DNA from: Parasutterella muris
Lineage (GTDB): Bacteria; Pseudomonadota; Gammaproteobacteria; Burkholderiales; Burkholderiaceae_F
Direction: 5' to 3'
Length of the DNA stretch: 64,000 nt
NCBI RefSeq assembly: GCF_943193095.1
Contig: NZ_CALPCV010000011.1
Location: 1-64,000, forward strand
Below, piece after piece: positions 52,258 to 61,491 of the stretch; positions within the stretch are counted from its first letter, which is position 1, and each line of letters begins with the position of its first letter. The notes beneath the pieces were generated by a model. That model was not told where the DNA came from. It did not search any database and saw only the letters and a list, made by a program, of their open reading frames with translations. A program made the translations under genes and the position numbers.

Positions 52258-53393
52258 AGCCGATTCCTCTTTCTCTGTACATCCATTGGCCCTGGTGCCT
52301 GAAAAAATGTCCGTACTGTGACTTTAATTCACACGGGGTCAAAGGCGAAATATCGGAGCAGCGCTACACCGAGGCGATCTGTCGTTCCATGCGCGAACAA
52401 GTGCAGTTTGCTGCAGACAGACCTCTGGAAACTGTCTTCTTCGGAGGCGGCACGCCCTCTCTGATGTTGGCAGAGTCTCTGGAGAAAATTCTGGCCTGCG
52501 CTGATGAGACCTTCGGACTGGTGAGCGGCGCGGAGATTACGCTTGAATCCAATCCGGGAACATTTGAACTCGCTAAATTCAAAGACTTTAAATCAGCCGG
52601 CGTCAATCGGCTTTCTCTTGGCGTGCAGAGCTTTGAAGATCAAAAGCTTCGCTCGCTCGGCCGCGTGCACAATGCTCGGGAAGCCAAGGAAGCGGCGCTC
52701 GGAGTGCGCGAAATTTTTGACAACTTTAATCTCGACCTGATGTTCGGTCTGCCGAATCAAAGCTTGGAAGATCTCAAACAGGAACTGGCCTTTATCGCGC
52801 AGATTGATCCGCCGCATCTGTCCTATTACCAGCTGACTCTGGAGCCGAATACTTATTTTGCTAAATATCCGCCCGAAGGAATTCCTAATGAAGACACACT
52901 CGAGGATATGACCGAACTTATCGCGCAGTACACGACCGATCTCGCGCTTGAGCATTACGAGGTATCCGCATATGCCAAAAGCGGTCATCGGTGCCGGCAT
53001 AACCTGAATTACTGGGGTTTCGGAGACTATCTTGCGGTCGGTCCGGGAGCGCACGGCAAGTACAGCCACGATAAAGAGATTCATCGCTTTTATAACTACA
53101 GGGATCCGGCGCGCTGGCTCCTCTGTCAGAACCGCGGAGAATCATTTGTCTCGCATACTGAAAAAGTTCCTTCTGAGGCGATTCCGTTTGAATTCATGCT
53201 GAACGTACTCAGACTTCGGGATGGGGTGCCGAGAGATTATTGGGAGCAGCGGGCGTTTGTCAGCTGGTCTGAAGTCGAGCCCGTTTGGCGAGTCCTTGAA
53301 AAGGACGGACTTGTTGAAGATCCTAAAAAGCGTATTTGCTGTACCGAAAAAGGGTGGCGGTATCTGAATGAGGTGCTGGAAGCTTTTTTGTGA
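52245..53393 (+). CDS. hemW: Heme chaperone HemW (radical SAM)
   Basis: A 382-residue radical SAM protein. The [4Fe-4S] motif is C18-xxx-C22-xx-C25. The residue two after the third Cys is Phe where HemN has a fourth Cys, so this is HemW, a heme chaperone, not coproporphyrinogen oxidase. HFGGGTPSLM-like FFGGGTPSLM and ESNPGTF are visible, and the C-terminal HemN_C domain follows. The start is a TTG, either 52245 or 52254 (TTGA overlap with rdgB); spacing from the GGGG run does not decide. rdgB-hemW is a common order. Confidence 0.92.
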   Translation: MEVLKPIPLSLYIHWPWCLKKCPYCDFNSHGVKGEISEQRYTEAICRSMREQVQFAADRPLETVFFGGGTPSLMLAESLEKILACADETFGLVSGAEITLESNPGTFELAKFKDFKSAGVNRLSLGVQSFEDQKLRSLGRVHNAREAKEAALGVREIFDNFNLDLMFGLPNQSLEDLKQELAFIAQIDPPHLSYYQLTLEPNTYFAKYPPEGIPNEDTLEDMTELIAQYTTDLALEHYEVSAYAKSGHRCRHNLNYWGFGDYLAVGPGAHGKYSHDKEIHRFYNYRDPARWLLCQNRGESFVSHTEKVPSEAIPFEFMLNVLRLRDGVPRDYWEQRAFVSWSEVEPVWRVLEKDGLVEDPKKRICCTEKGWRYLNEVLEAFL

Positions 53394-53409
53394 TGCACTA
53401 AATAAGCGC

Positions 53410-53424
53410 GCATCAAAAAAGTGC
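53410..53424 (+). promoter_or_regulatory. NtrC-binding site, distal, at glnA
   Basis: GCATCAAAAAAGTGC matches the NtrC dyad GCAC-N7-GTGC with one change. Its centre is about 137 bp before the predicted glnA start and 32 bp (three helical turns) from the proximal site. A weaker abutting GCAC-N7-GCGC lies at 53395-53409, just after the hemW stop. Confidence 0.8.
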
Positions 53425-53441
53425 AGAAAAATCCGCATAAA

Positions 53442-53456
53442 GCACCAAAAAAGTGC
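53442..53456 (+). promoter_or_regulatory. NtrC-binding site, proximal, at glnA
   Basis: GCACCAAAAAAGTGC has both half sites of the NtrC dyad intact. Its centre is about 105 bp upstream of the predicted start. Position and 32-bp distance from the distal site mirror the E. coli glnA enhancer (about -108 and -140). Confidence 0.88.
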
Positions 53457-53527
53457 ATTATGGTGGAGATTTTCCAAAAACAGGAATAGACGCAGGGGAG
53501 CGGGCGTGATTTTTAGCGCGTCTTTTT

Positions 53528-53543
53528 TGGCACGCTTCTTGCT
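53528..53543 (+). promoter_or_regulatory. Sigma-54 promoter of glnA
   Basis: TGGCACG-cttc-TTGCT is an essentially perfect sigma-54 promoter, with GG at -24 and GC at -12 exactly 12 bp apart. Transcription should start near 53554, leaving a 45-nt leader with AAAGGAG before the glnA ATG at 53599. Confidence 0.95.
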
Positions 53544-53598
53544 TATTCACCGGTGAAAACCAATTTATTCTTAGTTCTACCGATCTAAAGGAGATATC

Positions 53599-55020
53599 AT
53601 GGCTAAGTCCATAGAAGATGTCATGCAGATGCTGACAGAAAACGACGTTAAGTTCGTTGACCTTCGATTTACAGATTTTATAGGCAAAGAGCAGCACGTT
53701 TCCGTTCCGGTGTCCGCTTTTGATGAAGACAAATTTGAGGAAGGCCATGCTTTTGACGGCTCTTCCATTACCGGCTGGAAGGGCATCGAAGCGAGCGACA
53801 TGCTGCTGATGCCGCAGCCCTCAAGCGCACGCATGGATCCTTTTGCCGACGAAGGGCAGGAAACCCTGATCCTGACCTGCAGTGTTGTCGAACCTGCGAC
53901 CGGCAAAGGCTATGACAGAGACCCGCGCAGCATCGCCAATCGCGCTGAAGCCTATCTGAAGAGCACCGGCATCGGCGATACCGCGTTCTTCGGCCCCGAA
54001 CCCGAATTCTTTATTTTCAACGGCGTCAGCTGGGGCTGTGATATGAACCGCAGCTTCTTCAAGATCGAGTCCGATGAGGGCTTCTGGTCGAATGCCGACT
54101 CAATGGACGGCGCAAACGGCGGCCATCGTCCCAGAGTCAAAGGCGGCTATTTCCCGGTTGCTCCGGTGGATTCTTTAAACAGTGTCCGCGCCAGTATGTG
54201 CCTGCTTCTTGAACAGCAGGGTGTTCCCGTTGAGGTCCACCACCATGAAGTCGGCGGATGCGGTCAGTGCGAAATCGGTACTCTGTTCAGCACACTTACC
54301 GAAAGAGCCGACTGGACTCAGATTCTCAAGTACACCGTTTGGAACGTCGCAGCCGCCTACGGTATGACAGCAACCTTCATGCCCAAACCCGTCGTTGGCG
54401 ATAACGGCTCCGGCATGCATGTTCATCAGTCCATTTGGAAGGACGGCAAGAACCTCTTCGCAGGCAACGGTTATGCAGGTCTCTCTGATCTCGCCCTTTA
54501 TTACATCGGCGGCGTGATCAAACATGCCCGGGCTCTGAACGCGATTACCAATCCGACCACCAACAGCTATCGTCGTTTGGTTCCGGGTTTTGAAGCTCCG
54601 GTTAAGCTCGCTTATTCCGCACGCAACCGTTCCGCCTCTTTGCGTATCCCGTATGTGGCCAGCGAAAAGGCCCGCCGCGTTGAAGTTCGCTTCCCGGATC
54701 CGATGGCTAACCCCTATCTTGCCTTTGCCGCTCTGCTGATGGCCGGTATCGACGGTATCCAGAACAAGATCCATCCGGGCGAAGCCGCAGACAAGAATCT
54801 TTATGATCTTCCGCCTGAAGAAAACGCGAAGATCCCGACCGTCTGCTCTTCTTTGGAACAGGCGCTTGACGCGCTTGCTGATGATCACGCTTTCCTTACT
54901 GCCGGCGGAGTGTTTAGCGAGGACATGATTGCCGCTTACATCGATATGAAGCGTCAGGAAGTCACTCGTGTTCAGATGGCTGTTACACCTGAAGAATACG
55001 ATATGTATTACTCCCTGTAA
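53599..55020 (+). CDS. glnA: Glutamine synthetase, type I (GSI-beta)
   Basis: A 473-residue dodecameric enzyme that makes glutamine from glutamate, ammonia and ATP. The N-terminal beta-grasp region (DLRFTDFIGKEQHVSVP) is followed by the catalytic barrel with EPEFFIF, HEVGGCGQCEI and the NRSASLRIPY segment. The adenylylation Tyr is Y402 in NLYDLPPEE, so GlnE control is likely. AAAGGAG precedes the ATG. It is the first gene of glnA-ntrB-ntrC, under the sigma-54 promoter and NtrC sites above. Confidence 0.98.
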   Translation: MAKSIEDVMQMLTENDVKFVDLRFTDFIGKEQHVSVPVSAFDEDKFEEGHAFDGSSITGWKGIEASDMLLMPQPSSARMDPFADEGQETLILTCSVVEPATGKGYDRDPRSIANRAEAYLKSTGIGDTAFFGPEPEFFIFNGVSWGCDMNRSFFKIESDEGFWSNADSMDGANGGHRPRVKGGYFPVAPVDSLNSVRASMCLLLEQQGVPVEVHHHEVGGCGQCEIGTLFSTLTERADWTQILKYTVWNVAAAYGMTATFMPKPVVGDNGSGMHVHQSIWKDGKNLFAGNGYAGLSDLALYYIGGVIKHARALNAITNPTTNSYRRLVPGFEAPVKLAYSARNRSASLRIPYVASEKARRVEVRFPDPMANPYLAFAALLMAGIDGIQNKIHPGEAADKNLYDLPPEENAKIPTVCSSLEQALDALADDHAFLTAGGVFSEDMIAAYIDMKRQEVTRVQMAVTPEEYDMYYSL

Positions 55021-55029
55021 TAGGGTCTC

Positions 55030-55046
55030 TCCGTCGTGAAGACGGA
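55030..55046 (+). other. Intercistronic hairpin glnA-ntrB
   Basis: TCCGTC-GTGAA-GACGGA is a 6-bp stem in the 52-bp gap, with no U-run behind it. It may mark RNA processing that separates abundant glnA from scarce ntrBC message. Confidence 0.4.
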
Positions 55047-55072
55047 CAAAACGAAGACCGAGCGAGGTTGAG

Positions 55073-56143
55073 ATGAGCTTAGATAAATTGGATTTTGAAA
55101 GTTTTGATCTGCTTCGGCTCGGTCTAATTGTTTGCGATGAAAACGCGCGGATTCTTTACGCCAATACCACCGTTCAGTTTTATCTTGGCCAGAGCGCGAA
55201 ACTTCTCAAGGATCGGTCGATATATACCGTACTGCCGTGTGCGGAACCGTGGATTCAAAACTATTACAAGCGTCCGGATGTTTCGTATCTGGTGCAGTCG
55301 GAACTCTGCGAGATGCTTCGGCCGCCTAAAGAGCCGAAGCAGGTTTTTGTGACTTGCCATCCGATGGCCGACGATCCGCGCTATCTTTTTTTTGAGATTT
55401 CTCCGGCAGCAAAAGCGCTTCTGATTTCCCACGAGCGCCACATGAACGAACTGTCGGAAAATACACGCCGGCTGCTGCGCAATCTAGCGCATGAAATCAA
55501 AAATCCGCTCGGAGGCATCAGAGGTGCCGCTCAGCTCTTAGAGACCGAATTGTCGGATCCGGAACAGAAAGAATATACGGAAGTCGTGATTAGCGAAGCG
55601 GATCGTCTGCAGTCGCTCGTCGATAAGCTGCTTGCGCCGTATCGGCAGTCATATAATCCCGCGCCGACCAATGTTCATGAAGTACTTGAGCGGGTACGCC
55701 TGCTGGTGGAAGCGGAATTTCAGGACAGACTGCAGATTGTCAGGGATTACGACATCAGTGCTCCGGAAATTACCGCTGACCGAGGTCAGCTCACGCAGAT
55801 TTTTCTGAATCTGATGCGTAATGCGGCAGAAGCGCTTTCGGTACGGATGTGGGAGGGAACGGCTGAGATTCGACTGAAAACGCGTGTGGTGCACCATGTT
55901 TCGATCGGCGAAGAAATTAAAAAAGCTGCGCTGAATATTCATGTTATCGATAACGGTGAGGGGATTCCGCAGGAGCTTTTGGACAGCATTTTCTATCCGC
56001 TCGTAAGCGGCAAAGAGAAGGGGAGCGGACTCGGGCTCTCATTGGTCCAATCGTTCGTAGAGCGGCACGGCGGAACTATATCCGTCAGCAGCGAGAACGG
56101 GAAGACGGATTTCAGCATTCTCTTTCCGCTGAACGCCCAATAA
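55073..56143 (+). CDS. glnL: Nitrogen sensor kinase NtrB (GlnL)
   Basis: A 356-residue cytosolic kinase/phosphatase for NtrC, controlled by PII. A PAS domain (about 10-110) precedes HisKA with the phosphorylated H140 in NLAHEIKNPLGG and the HATPase domain with its N-box NLMRNAAEAL and G-box GSGLGLSLVQ. There is no membrane segment, as expected. It lies between glnA and ntrC. Confidence 0.96.
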   Translation: MSLDKLDFESFDLLRLGLIVCDENARILYANTTVQFYLGQSAKLLKDRSIYTVLPCAEPWIQNYYKRPDVSYLVQSELCEMLRPPKEPKQVFVTCHPMADDPRYLFFEISPAAKALLISHERHMNELSENTRRLLRNLAHEIKNPLGGIRGAAQLLETELSDPEQKEYTEVVISEADRLQSLVDKLLAPYRQSYNPAPTNVHEVLERVRLLVEAEFQDRLQIVRDYDISAPEITADRGQLTQIFLNLMRNAAEALSVRMWEGTAEIRLKTRVVHHVSIGEEIKKAALNIHVIDNGEGIPQELLDSIFYPLVSGKEKGSGLGLSLVQSFVERHGGTISVSSENGKTDFSILFPLNAQ

Positions 56144-56173
56144 CAAGAAAAACGAGTCACTCGGAGAACCAGA

Positions 56174-57580
56174 ATGAAAGATATTTGGATTGCGGACGAC
56201 GATCGATCTATTCGATGGGTTTTAGAAAAAGCGCTGAAAAAAGCCGGCCTGCCGTGCAGGACTTTTTCTGAAGCGGACTCACTTCTGCTGGCACTTAAAA
56301 CAGAACAGCCCTCCGTCATTCTGAGCGATATCCGCATGCCGGGAAAGAGCGGTCTGGAAATGCTGACCGAGATCAAGCGCGATTATCCGAAGCTTCCGGT
56401 CATTATCATGACCGCGTTCTCGGATCTTGACAGCGCGGTATCAAGTTTTCAGAGCGGCGCTTTTGAATATCTTCCGAAGCCCTTTGATATTGATAAAGCG
56501 GTTGAGCTTGTCCGCCGCGCTTCTGAAGAAAACGCTTCCGAAGAAGCCGCGCCCGAGCAGCAGGTGTCCGAAATAATCGGTAAAGCGAGCGCGATGCAGG
56601 ATGTTTTTCGCGCTATCGGACGCCTTTCGCACAGTAAAGCCACCGTCCTTCTGACCGGAGAATCCGGTGCCGGTAAGGAAGTGGTTGCCAGAGCGCTTCA
56701 CAAGCATAGTCCACGAGCCAAAGAGGCGTTTATCGCGCTCAATATGGCGGCGATTCCAAGAGATCTGATGGAGAGCGAACTTTTCGGTCACGAAAAAGGA
56801 GCCTTCACCGGCGCCAACAGTGTTCGCCACGGACGGTTCGAACAGGCTGAAGGCGGCACACTGTTTCTTGACGAAATCGGCGATATGCCGGCAGAGCTTC
56901 AGACACGCCTGCTTAGGGTGCTTTCTGACGGATACTATTATCGAGTCGGCGGCCATCAGGCGCTTAAAGCCAACGTCCGCATCATTGCGGCGACGCATCA
57001 GAATTTAGAGAACATGGTGCATGAGGGACGCTTCAGAGAAGACTTGTACCATCGTCTCAACGTCATCCGTATTCGTCTTCCTCCGCTTCGGGAACGCAAA
57101 GAGGATATTCCGCTTTTGATCGCGCATTTTTTGAAAAAGTCCTCTGAAAGTCTGGATGTTGAACAGAAAATTATGACGGCCGAAGCGATGGACTTTCTGA
57201 AGGAATTCCCTTTCCCGGGCAATGTGCGCCAGTTGGAAAACCTTTGCAATTGGCTCGTTGTGATGGCGCCGTCCCAGCATATTCAGCTGAGCGATCTTCC
57301 TGCGGAGATTCTTCAGTCGGCTCCCGCTAAAGCGGTCTCAGCGGCTCCTCTTGTCGGCGGAACCTGGCAGGACGGTTTGAGGGCGGCAGTTGAGGCGAAA
57401 TTGAAGGAAGAAACGCCGGACCTGATGAAAGAACTCACTGACGCCTTCGAAACGGCGGTTATTGAAACCGCGCTTGAATTCACACACGGTCGCCGAGTGG
57501 AGGCCGCCTCCAGACTTGGTATCGGGCGCAATACCATTACACGCAAGATTGCGGAATTAAATCTTAAAACTGAGGATTAA
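56174..57580 (+). CDS. glnG: Nitrogen response regulator NtrC (GlnG)
   Basis: A 468-residue sigma-54 activator. The receiver has D52 in ILSDIRMPG and K102 in LPKPFD. The AAA+ domain has Walker A GESGAGKE (162-169), the sigma-54 contact loop GAFTGA (209-214) and Walker B LFLDEIGDMP. The C-terminal Fis-type HTH (AASRLGIGRNTITRKI) binds the glnA sites. It should activate its own operon from the sites at 53.4 kb. Confidence 0.97.
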   Translation: MKDIWIADDDRSIRWVLEKALKKAGLPCRTFSEADSLLLALKTEQPSVILSDIRMPGKSGLEMLTEIKRDYPKLPVIIMTAFSDLDSAVSSFQSGAFEYLPKPFDIDKAVELVRRASEENASEEAAPEQQVSEIIGKASAMQDVFRAIGRLSHSKATVLLTGESGAGKEVVARALHKHSPRAKEAFIALNMAAIPRDLMESELFGHEKGAFTGANSVRHGRFEQAEGGTLFLDEIGDMPAELQTRLLRVLSDGYYYRVGGHQALKANVRIIAATHQNLENMVHEGRFREDLYHRLNVIRIRLPPLRERKEDIPLLIAHFLKKSSESLDVEQKIMTAEAMDFLKEFPFPGNVRQLENLCNWLVVMAPSQHIQLSDLPAEILQSAPAKAVSAAPLVGGTWQDGLRAAVEAKLKEETPDLMKELTDAFETAVIETALEFTHGRRVEAASRLGIGRNTITRKIAELNLKTED

Positions 57581-57601
57581 GACGCCTGCTATCATTGCGC
57601 C

Positions 57602-58645
57602 ATGAATTTTGAGAGCGTAAATAACGAATTAGCCGCACTAGGCTGCAAACAGAGCCATATTGATGCATTCTGGCGCAATTGGTATCTCGGTCGTCCGCTG
57701 ACACAGGCGAAATTTACTTTTCCGAAGGCGGCCGCTGAAGCGGCTGCAACCCTGGGAACCTGTTTGGCTCAGGTTCTCATGCCCGACAGCGACGATTATC
57801 TCGGAGAAAATGGCGCGAGAGCCGTGCTGAGAGCCTCTGACGGTCAGCTGATCGAATCAGTGCTGCTTCCGAGAGACGGAGTCTGCATTTCAACGCAGGT
57901 CGGCTGCGCGGTCGGCTGCCGCTTTTGTATGACCGGGCGCTCCGGTCTCGTTCGTCAGCTTTCCGATATTGAAATCGCAGCGCAGGTGGTCTACGCCAAG
58001 AGCCGGCAAAAAATCTCTAAAGTCGTGTTTATGGGGATGGGCGAGCCTTCGCATAATCGCAGAAATGTTCTGTCCGCGCTTGACCATATTACTCGCTACG
58101 CCGGAATCGGTTACAAGGAGCTGGTCATTTCCACTGTTGGGGACAGACGGCTTTTTGAGGAACTCTCGCATAGGGAGATTAAACCCGCTCTTGCGATATC
58201 TCTGCATTCCGCATTTGATGAAAAGCGCCGTATGCTGCTTCCGAATGCGGCAGATCTGACGGTTAAAGAGATTCTTGACTTTGGCAAAGAGTATGCGCGA
58301 CTGAGCAAATATCCGATTCAATATCAGTGGACGCTGATCCGAGATCTTAACGACGGTACTGATGAAATCGATCAGCTCGCTTCACTCTGGGACGGTCAGT
58401 TTGCGGTTCTCAACATGATTCCGGTCAATAAGATTGACGACAGTCCCTATGATCGGCCTGATCCCGATCGGATTGAGGCGCTTAAAGCCGCCTGCAGATC
58501 CTTTCATATTCTGCTGAAGTTCCGGGATTCCGCTGCTCAGGACGTGGACGGCGGCTGCGGACAGCTCAGAGCTCGCGCAATGCGCGAAAAACAGAAAGCG
58601 GTCCGCGACGGGACCGCTGTGATTCAGATTAAAGATCTAAAGTAA
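57602..58645 (+). CDS. RlmN/Cfr-family radical SAM methyltransferase
   Basis: A 347-residue radical SAM enzyme of the RlmN/Cfr family, which methylate adenosine in rRNA or tRNA by a ping-pong cysteine mechanism. Cluster ligands are C102-xxx-C106-xx-C109. The assisting Cys (C95) and the C-terminal methyl-carrying C319 in DGGCGQL are both present. It differs from housekeeping RlmN in its divergent N-terminus and its place beside ntrC rather than the usual ndk/hisS neighbourhood, so it is probably a second paralogue. The target is unknown. It overlaps the convergent xthA by 17 bp. Confidence 0.82.
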   Translation: MNFESVNNELAALGCKQSHIDAFWRNWYLGRPLTQAKFTFPKAAAEAAATLGTCLAQVLMPDSDDYLGENGARAVLRASDGQLIESVLLPRDGVCISTQVGCAVGCRFCMTGRSGLVRQLSDIEIAAQVVYAKSRQKISKVVFMGMGEPSHNRRNVLSALDHITRYAGIGYKELVISTVGDRRLFEELSHREIKPALAISLHSAFDEKRRMLLPNAADLTVKEILDFGKEYARLSKYPIQYQWTLIRDLNDGTDEIDQLASLWDGQFAVLNMIPVNKIDDSPYDRPDPDRIEALKAACRSFHILLKFRDSAAQDVDGGCGQLRARAMREKQKAVRDGTAVIQIKDLK

Positions 58646-59426
58646 GCGTAACGGGCGCATGATCGCTCGGCCGCTCGTTGGCGCGGACATCCTTGTGGAT
58701 GACAACGCCGAGATTTTTATCCCGAAGCGTATTCGAAATCAGGATATGGTCGATGCGAAGACCTCGGTTGCGCCGAAAGGCCATCATTCGGTAATCCCAC
58801 CAGGAGTACGACTTCTCGGGCTGCTCAAAAGCGCGGAACGCGTCGGTGAGGCCGCAGTCGAGGAGCTTTTGGAAGGCTTCACGGCTCTGCGGCGCGCAGA
58901 GAACGCTGTCAGCCCAGGACTCCGGATCCCAAACGTCCCGATCTTCAGGCGCGATGTTGAAGTCGCCGAGCAGAACGAGGTTCGGGTAACGTTCCAGTTC
59001 AGAGGGCAGCCAGTCGGCAAGCGCTTTAAGCCAGCTGAGCTTATAAGGGAACTTTTCACTTTCAAGTGACTCACCGTTGGGAAAGTATCCGTTGACGATT
59101 CTCAGCTTAGAGCCGTTGACCATGACGCTGACCGCAATAAGGCGGCTTTGTTCATCTTCAAAGCCGGGGATATTGCGGATCTCTTCCGCGGCAATAAATT
59201 CATAGGGCTTGCGAAGCAGAGCGGCAACGCCGTTGTAAGTCTTCTGACCGAACGCGTCGATCTCATAGCCCGCCTCGTTTATTGCGGCGCGGTCAATGGC
59301 TGATTCCTGCATCTTCAGCTCCTGAAGGCAGAGCACATCGTCTTTGCGGTCCGCTAAATAGTCCAGCACCTGAGGCAGACGCACTTTTAGAGAGTTGACA
59401 TTCCAAGTCGTGACGGAGAAACTCAT
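58629..59426 (-). CDS. xthA: Exodeoxyribonuclease III
   Basis: A 265-residue exonuclease-endonuclease-phosphatase-fold enzyme with AP endonuclease and 3'-5' exonuclease activity in base excision repair. TTWNVNSLKVRLPQVL carries the first Asn, QELKMQ the metal Glu, LLGDFNIAPEDRDVWD the catalytic Asp/Asn and the C-terminal SDHAPVT the His. Its ATG overlaps the prlC stop (ATGA), so both are co-transcribed. Confidence 0.94.
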   Translation of the reverse strand: MSFSVTTWNVNSLKVRLPQVLDYLADRKDDVLCLQELKMQESAIDRAAINEAGYEIDAFGQKTYNGVAALLRKPYEFIAAEEIRNIPGFEDEQSRLIAVSVMVNGSKLRIVNGYFPNGESLESEKFPYKLSWLKALADWLPSELERYPNLVLLGDFNIAPEDRDVWDPESWADSVLCAPQSREAFQKLLDCGLTDAFRAFEQPEKSYSWWDYRMMAFRRNRGLRIDHILISNTLRDKNLGVVIHKDVRANERPSDHAPVTLTLDL

Positions 59427-61480
59427 TTTTCCTCCAGCAGACCGTACTGACGCAGCAGCGCGTCAACGGAAGGTTCACGGCCGCGGAAAGCGACAAAGCT
59501 TTCGATTGCTGGACGGCTTCCGCCGCGCGAGAGAACTTCATCGAGCCACTTTGTTCCCACTTCCGGATTAAAGATGCCTTTTTCTTCGAATAAAGAGAAG
59601 GCGTCCGCGGAGAGGACTTCAGCCCATTTGTAGCTGTAGTAGCCTGCGGCATAGCCGCCCGCGAAGATATGAGAGAAGGAGTTGGCAAAGCGGTTGTACT
59701 GCGGCGGGAAGACAAAGGAAACTTCCTTGCGGACCTCACGAATCAGCTTTTCTACCGTGTCTTTATGCGGATGCTCATCCATGTGGAGCAGCATGTCAAA
59801 AAGGGCGAATTCAATCTGACGGACGTTCGCCATGCCCGCTTCGAAGTTCTTGGATGCGACAAGCTTGTCAAAGAGCGCGCGCGGCATTTTCGCATGGGTT
59901 TTGACATGCGAGGAGATGGTCTGCATCACGTCCCAGTTCAGCACAAAGTTTTCCATGAATTGGCTCGGAAGCTCAACCGCGTCCCATTCAACTCCGCTGA
60001 TACCGGAAACCGCGAGTTCCGTCTGACGGGTGAGCATGTGATGCAGGCCGTGACCGAATTCATGGAAGATGGTTTCCACATCGTTGAGCGTCAGCAGTGA
60101 AGGCTGAGCGCCAACCGGCGCGGAGAAGTTGCAGACCAAATAAGCGACCGGCGTTTGGATGGCTCCGTTATCAAGCAGACGGCGGCTTCTGAGATCATTC
60201 ATCCAGGCGCCTCCGCGTTTGCCGCTGCGCGCATACAGGTCGGTATAGAAGCCGGCGATTTCATTGCCGTTCTTATCCGAGATTGCATAGTATTTCACGG
60301 CAGGATTCCAAACCGGAACATTCTTTTGCGCGATCTTGATGGAGAACATTTTCTCTACTAAGGAGAACATTCCGGAGAGGACCGCGGGTTCAGGGAAGTA
60401 CTGCTTGACTTCCTGTTCCGAGTAAGAGTACTTGGCTTCGCGAAGCTTTTCACTGACGTAGCTGTAATCCCAAGGATTAATTTGGTCCATGTTCAGTGTC
60501 TGTGTACCAAAGCGGATCAGTTCTTCCATGTCCTTGAGCGCGGCGGGTTTCGCTTTTGCGGCAAGCTCTCTCAGGAATTTGACAACCTGTTCGGGTGTGT
60601 CCGCCATTTTTCTGACAAGGGACACCTGAGCGTAGTTTTTATAACCGAGCAGATGAGCTTCTCTGACTCTGAGCTCAAGCAGACGCGTCATGACAGGCGC
60701 ATTGTCTTTTCCTGCGGGAGAAAACTCAGAGGCGCGGGTCGTATAAGCGTGATAAAGCTCTTCACGAAGTGAGGAGTCATCTGCGTACTGCATGATTGGC
60801 AGATAGTTCGGCATGTGCAGCGTGATCTTATAGCCTTCGGTTCCTTCGGAAGCCGCCTGCTGCGCAAAAAGCGCTTTTTCGCCTTCGGGGATGCCGCGCA
60901 GCCGATCTGTATCTTTAGGCAGATAGATTGCGAAGTCGTTGGTGCAGTCCAAAAGATTTTCAGAGAACTTTTGGCTGAGTTCGGCTTCTTCAGCGCTGAT
61001 CTTTGTCATTTCCTTCTTGCCGGCCTCATCGAGTTCGGCGCCCGAAAGCACAAACCCTTCGATTTCCCGATCAATGATTCTGCGGCGAGCGGCGCTGAAG
61101 GATTTGAATGCGTCTTCAGCCTTCAGCGCTTTATATTTGGCGTAGAGCTCTTCATTTTGGCCGATTTCCGAAAAGACAGCGGAGATCGGAGCGAGAAGCT
61201 CATTGACGATCGCGCGCAGCTGAGGCGTGTCTTCCACGCTGTTGAGGTGAGAAATGGCGGACCAGACAAAGCTTAGGTTTTCCGATGCGTCGTCCAGCGG
61301 TTTGACGACATTGTCCCAAGTCGCGGGTTCAGTATTTTGCGTGACGGCGCTGACGGTCTCTTTTAATGTATTGATGAGCGACAGAACGGCCGGCTTAAAG
61401 CTTTCCTGATTTAAATTCGGGAAGTCGATAAATTTACTTTTATCCTCAATAATCGAGAGAATATCAATACGATCTGACAT
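59423..61480 (-). CDS. prlC: Oligopeptidase A (M3 family)
   Basis: A 685-residue cytosolic M3 metallopeptidase that degrades short peptides, including cleaved signal peptides. The zinc motif HEFGH is at residues 473-477, with the downstream third-ligand Glu in the SGISGVEWDAVELPSQF segment. Length and order are normal. It lies 11 bp downstream of folD. Confidence 0.94.
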   Translation of the reverse strand: MSDRIDILSIIEDKSKFIDFPNLNQESFKPAVLSLINTLKETVSAVTQNTEPATWDNVVKPLDDASENLSFVWSAISHLNSVEDTPQLRAIVNELLAPISAVFSEIGQNEELYAKYKALKAEDAFKSFSAARRRIIDREIEGFVLSGAELDEAGKKEMTKISAEEAELSQKFSENLLDCTNDFAIYLPKDTDRLRGIPEGEKALFAQQAASEGTEGYKITLHMPNYLPIMQYADDSSLREELYHAYTTRASEFSPAGKDNAPVMTRLLELRVREAHLLGYKNYAQVSLVRKMADTPEQVVKFLRELAAKAKPAALKDMEELIRFGTQTLNMDQINPWDYSYVSEKLREAKYSYSEQEVKQYFPEPAVLSGMFSLVEKMFSIKIAQKNVPVWNPAVKYYAISDKNGNEIAGFYTDLYARSGKRGGAWMNDLRSRRLLDNGAIQTPVAYLVCNFSAPVGAQPSLLTLNDVETIFHEFGHGLHHMLTRQTELAVSGISGVEWDAVELPSQFMENFVLNWDVMQTISSHVKTHAKMPRALFDKLVASKNFEAGMANVRQIEFALFDMLLHMDEHPHKDTVEKLIREVRKEVSFVFPPQYNRFANSFSHIFAGGYAAGYYSYKWAEVLSADAFSLFEEKGIFNPEVGTKWLDEVLSRGGSRPAIESFVAFRGREPSVDALLRQYGLLEEK

Positions 61481-61491
61481 TAAATTCTTCC

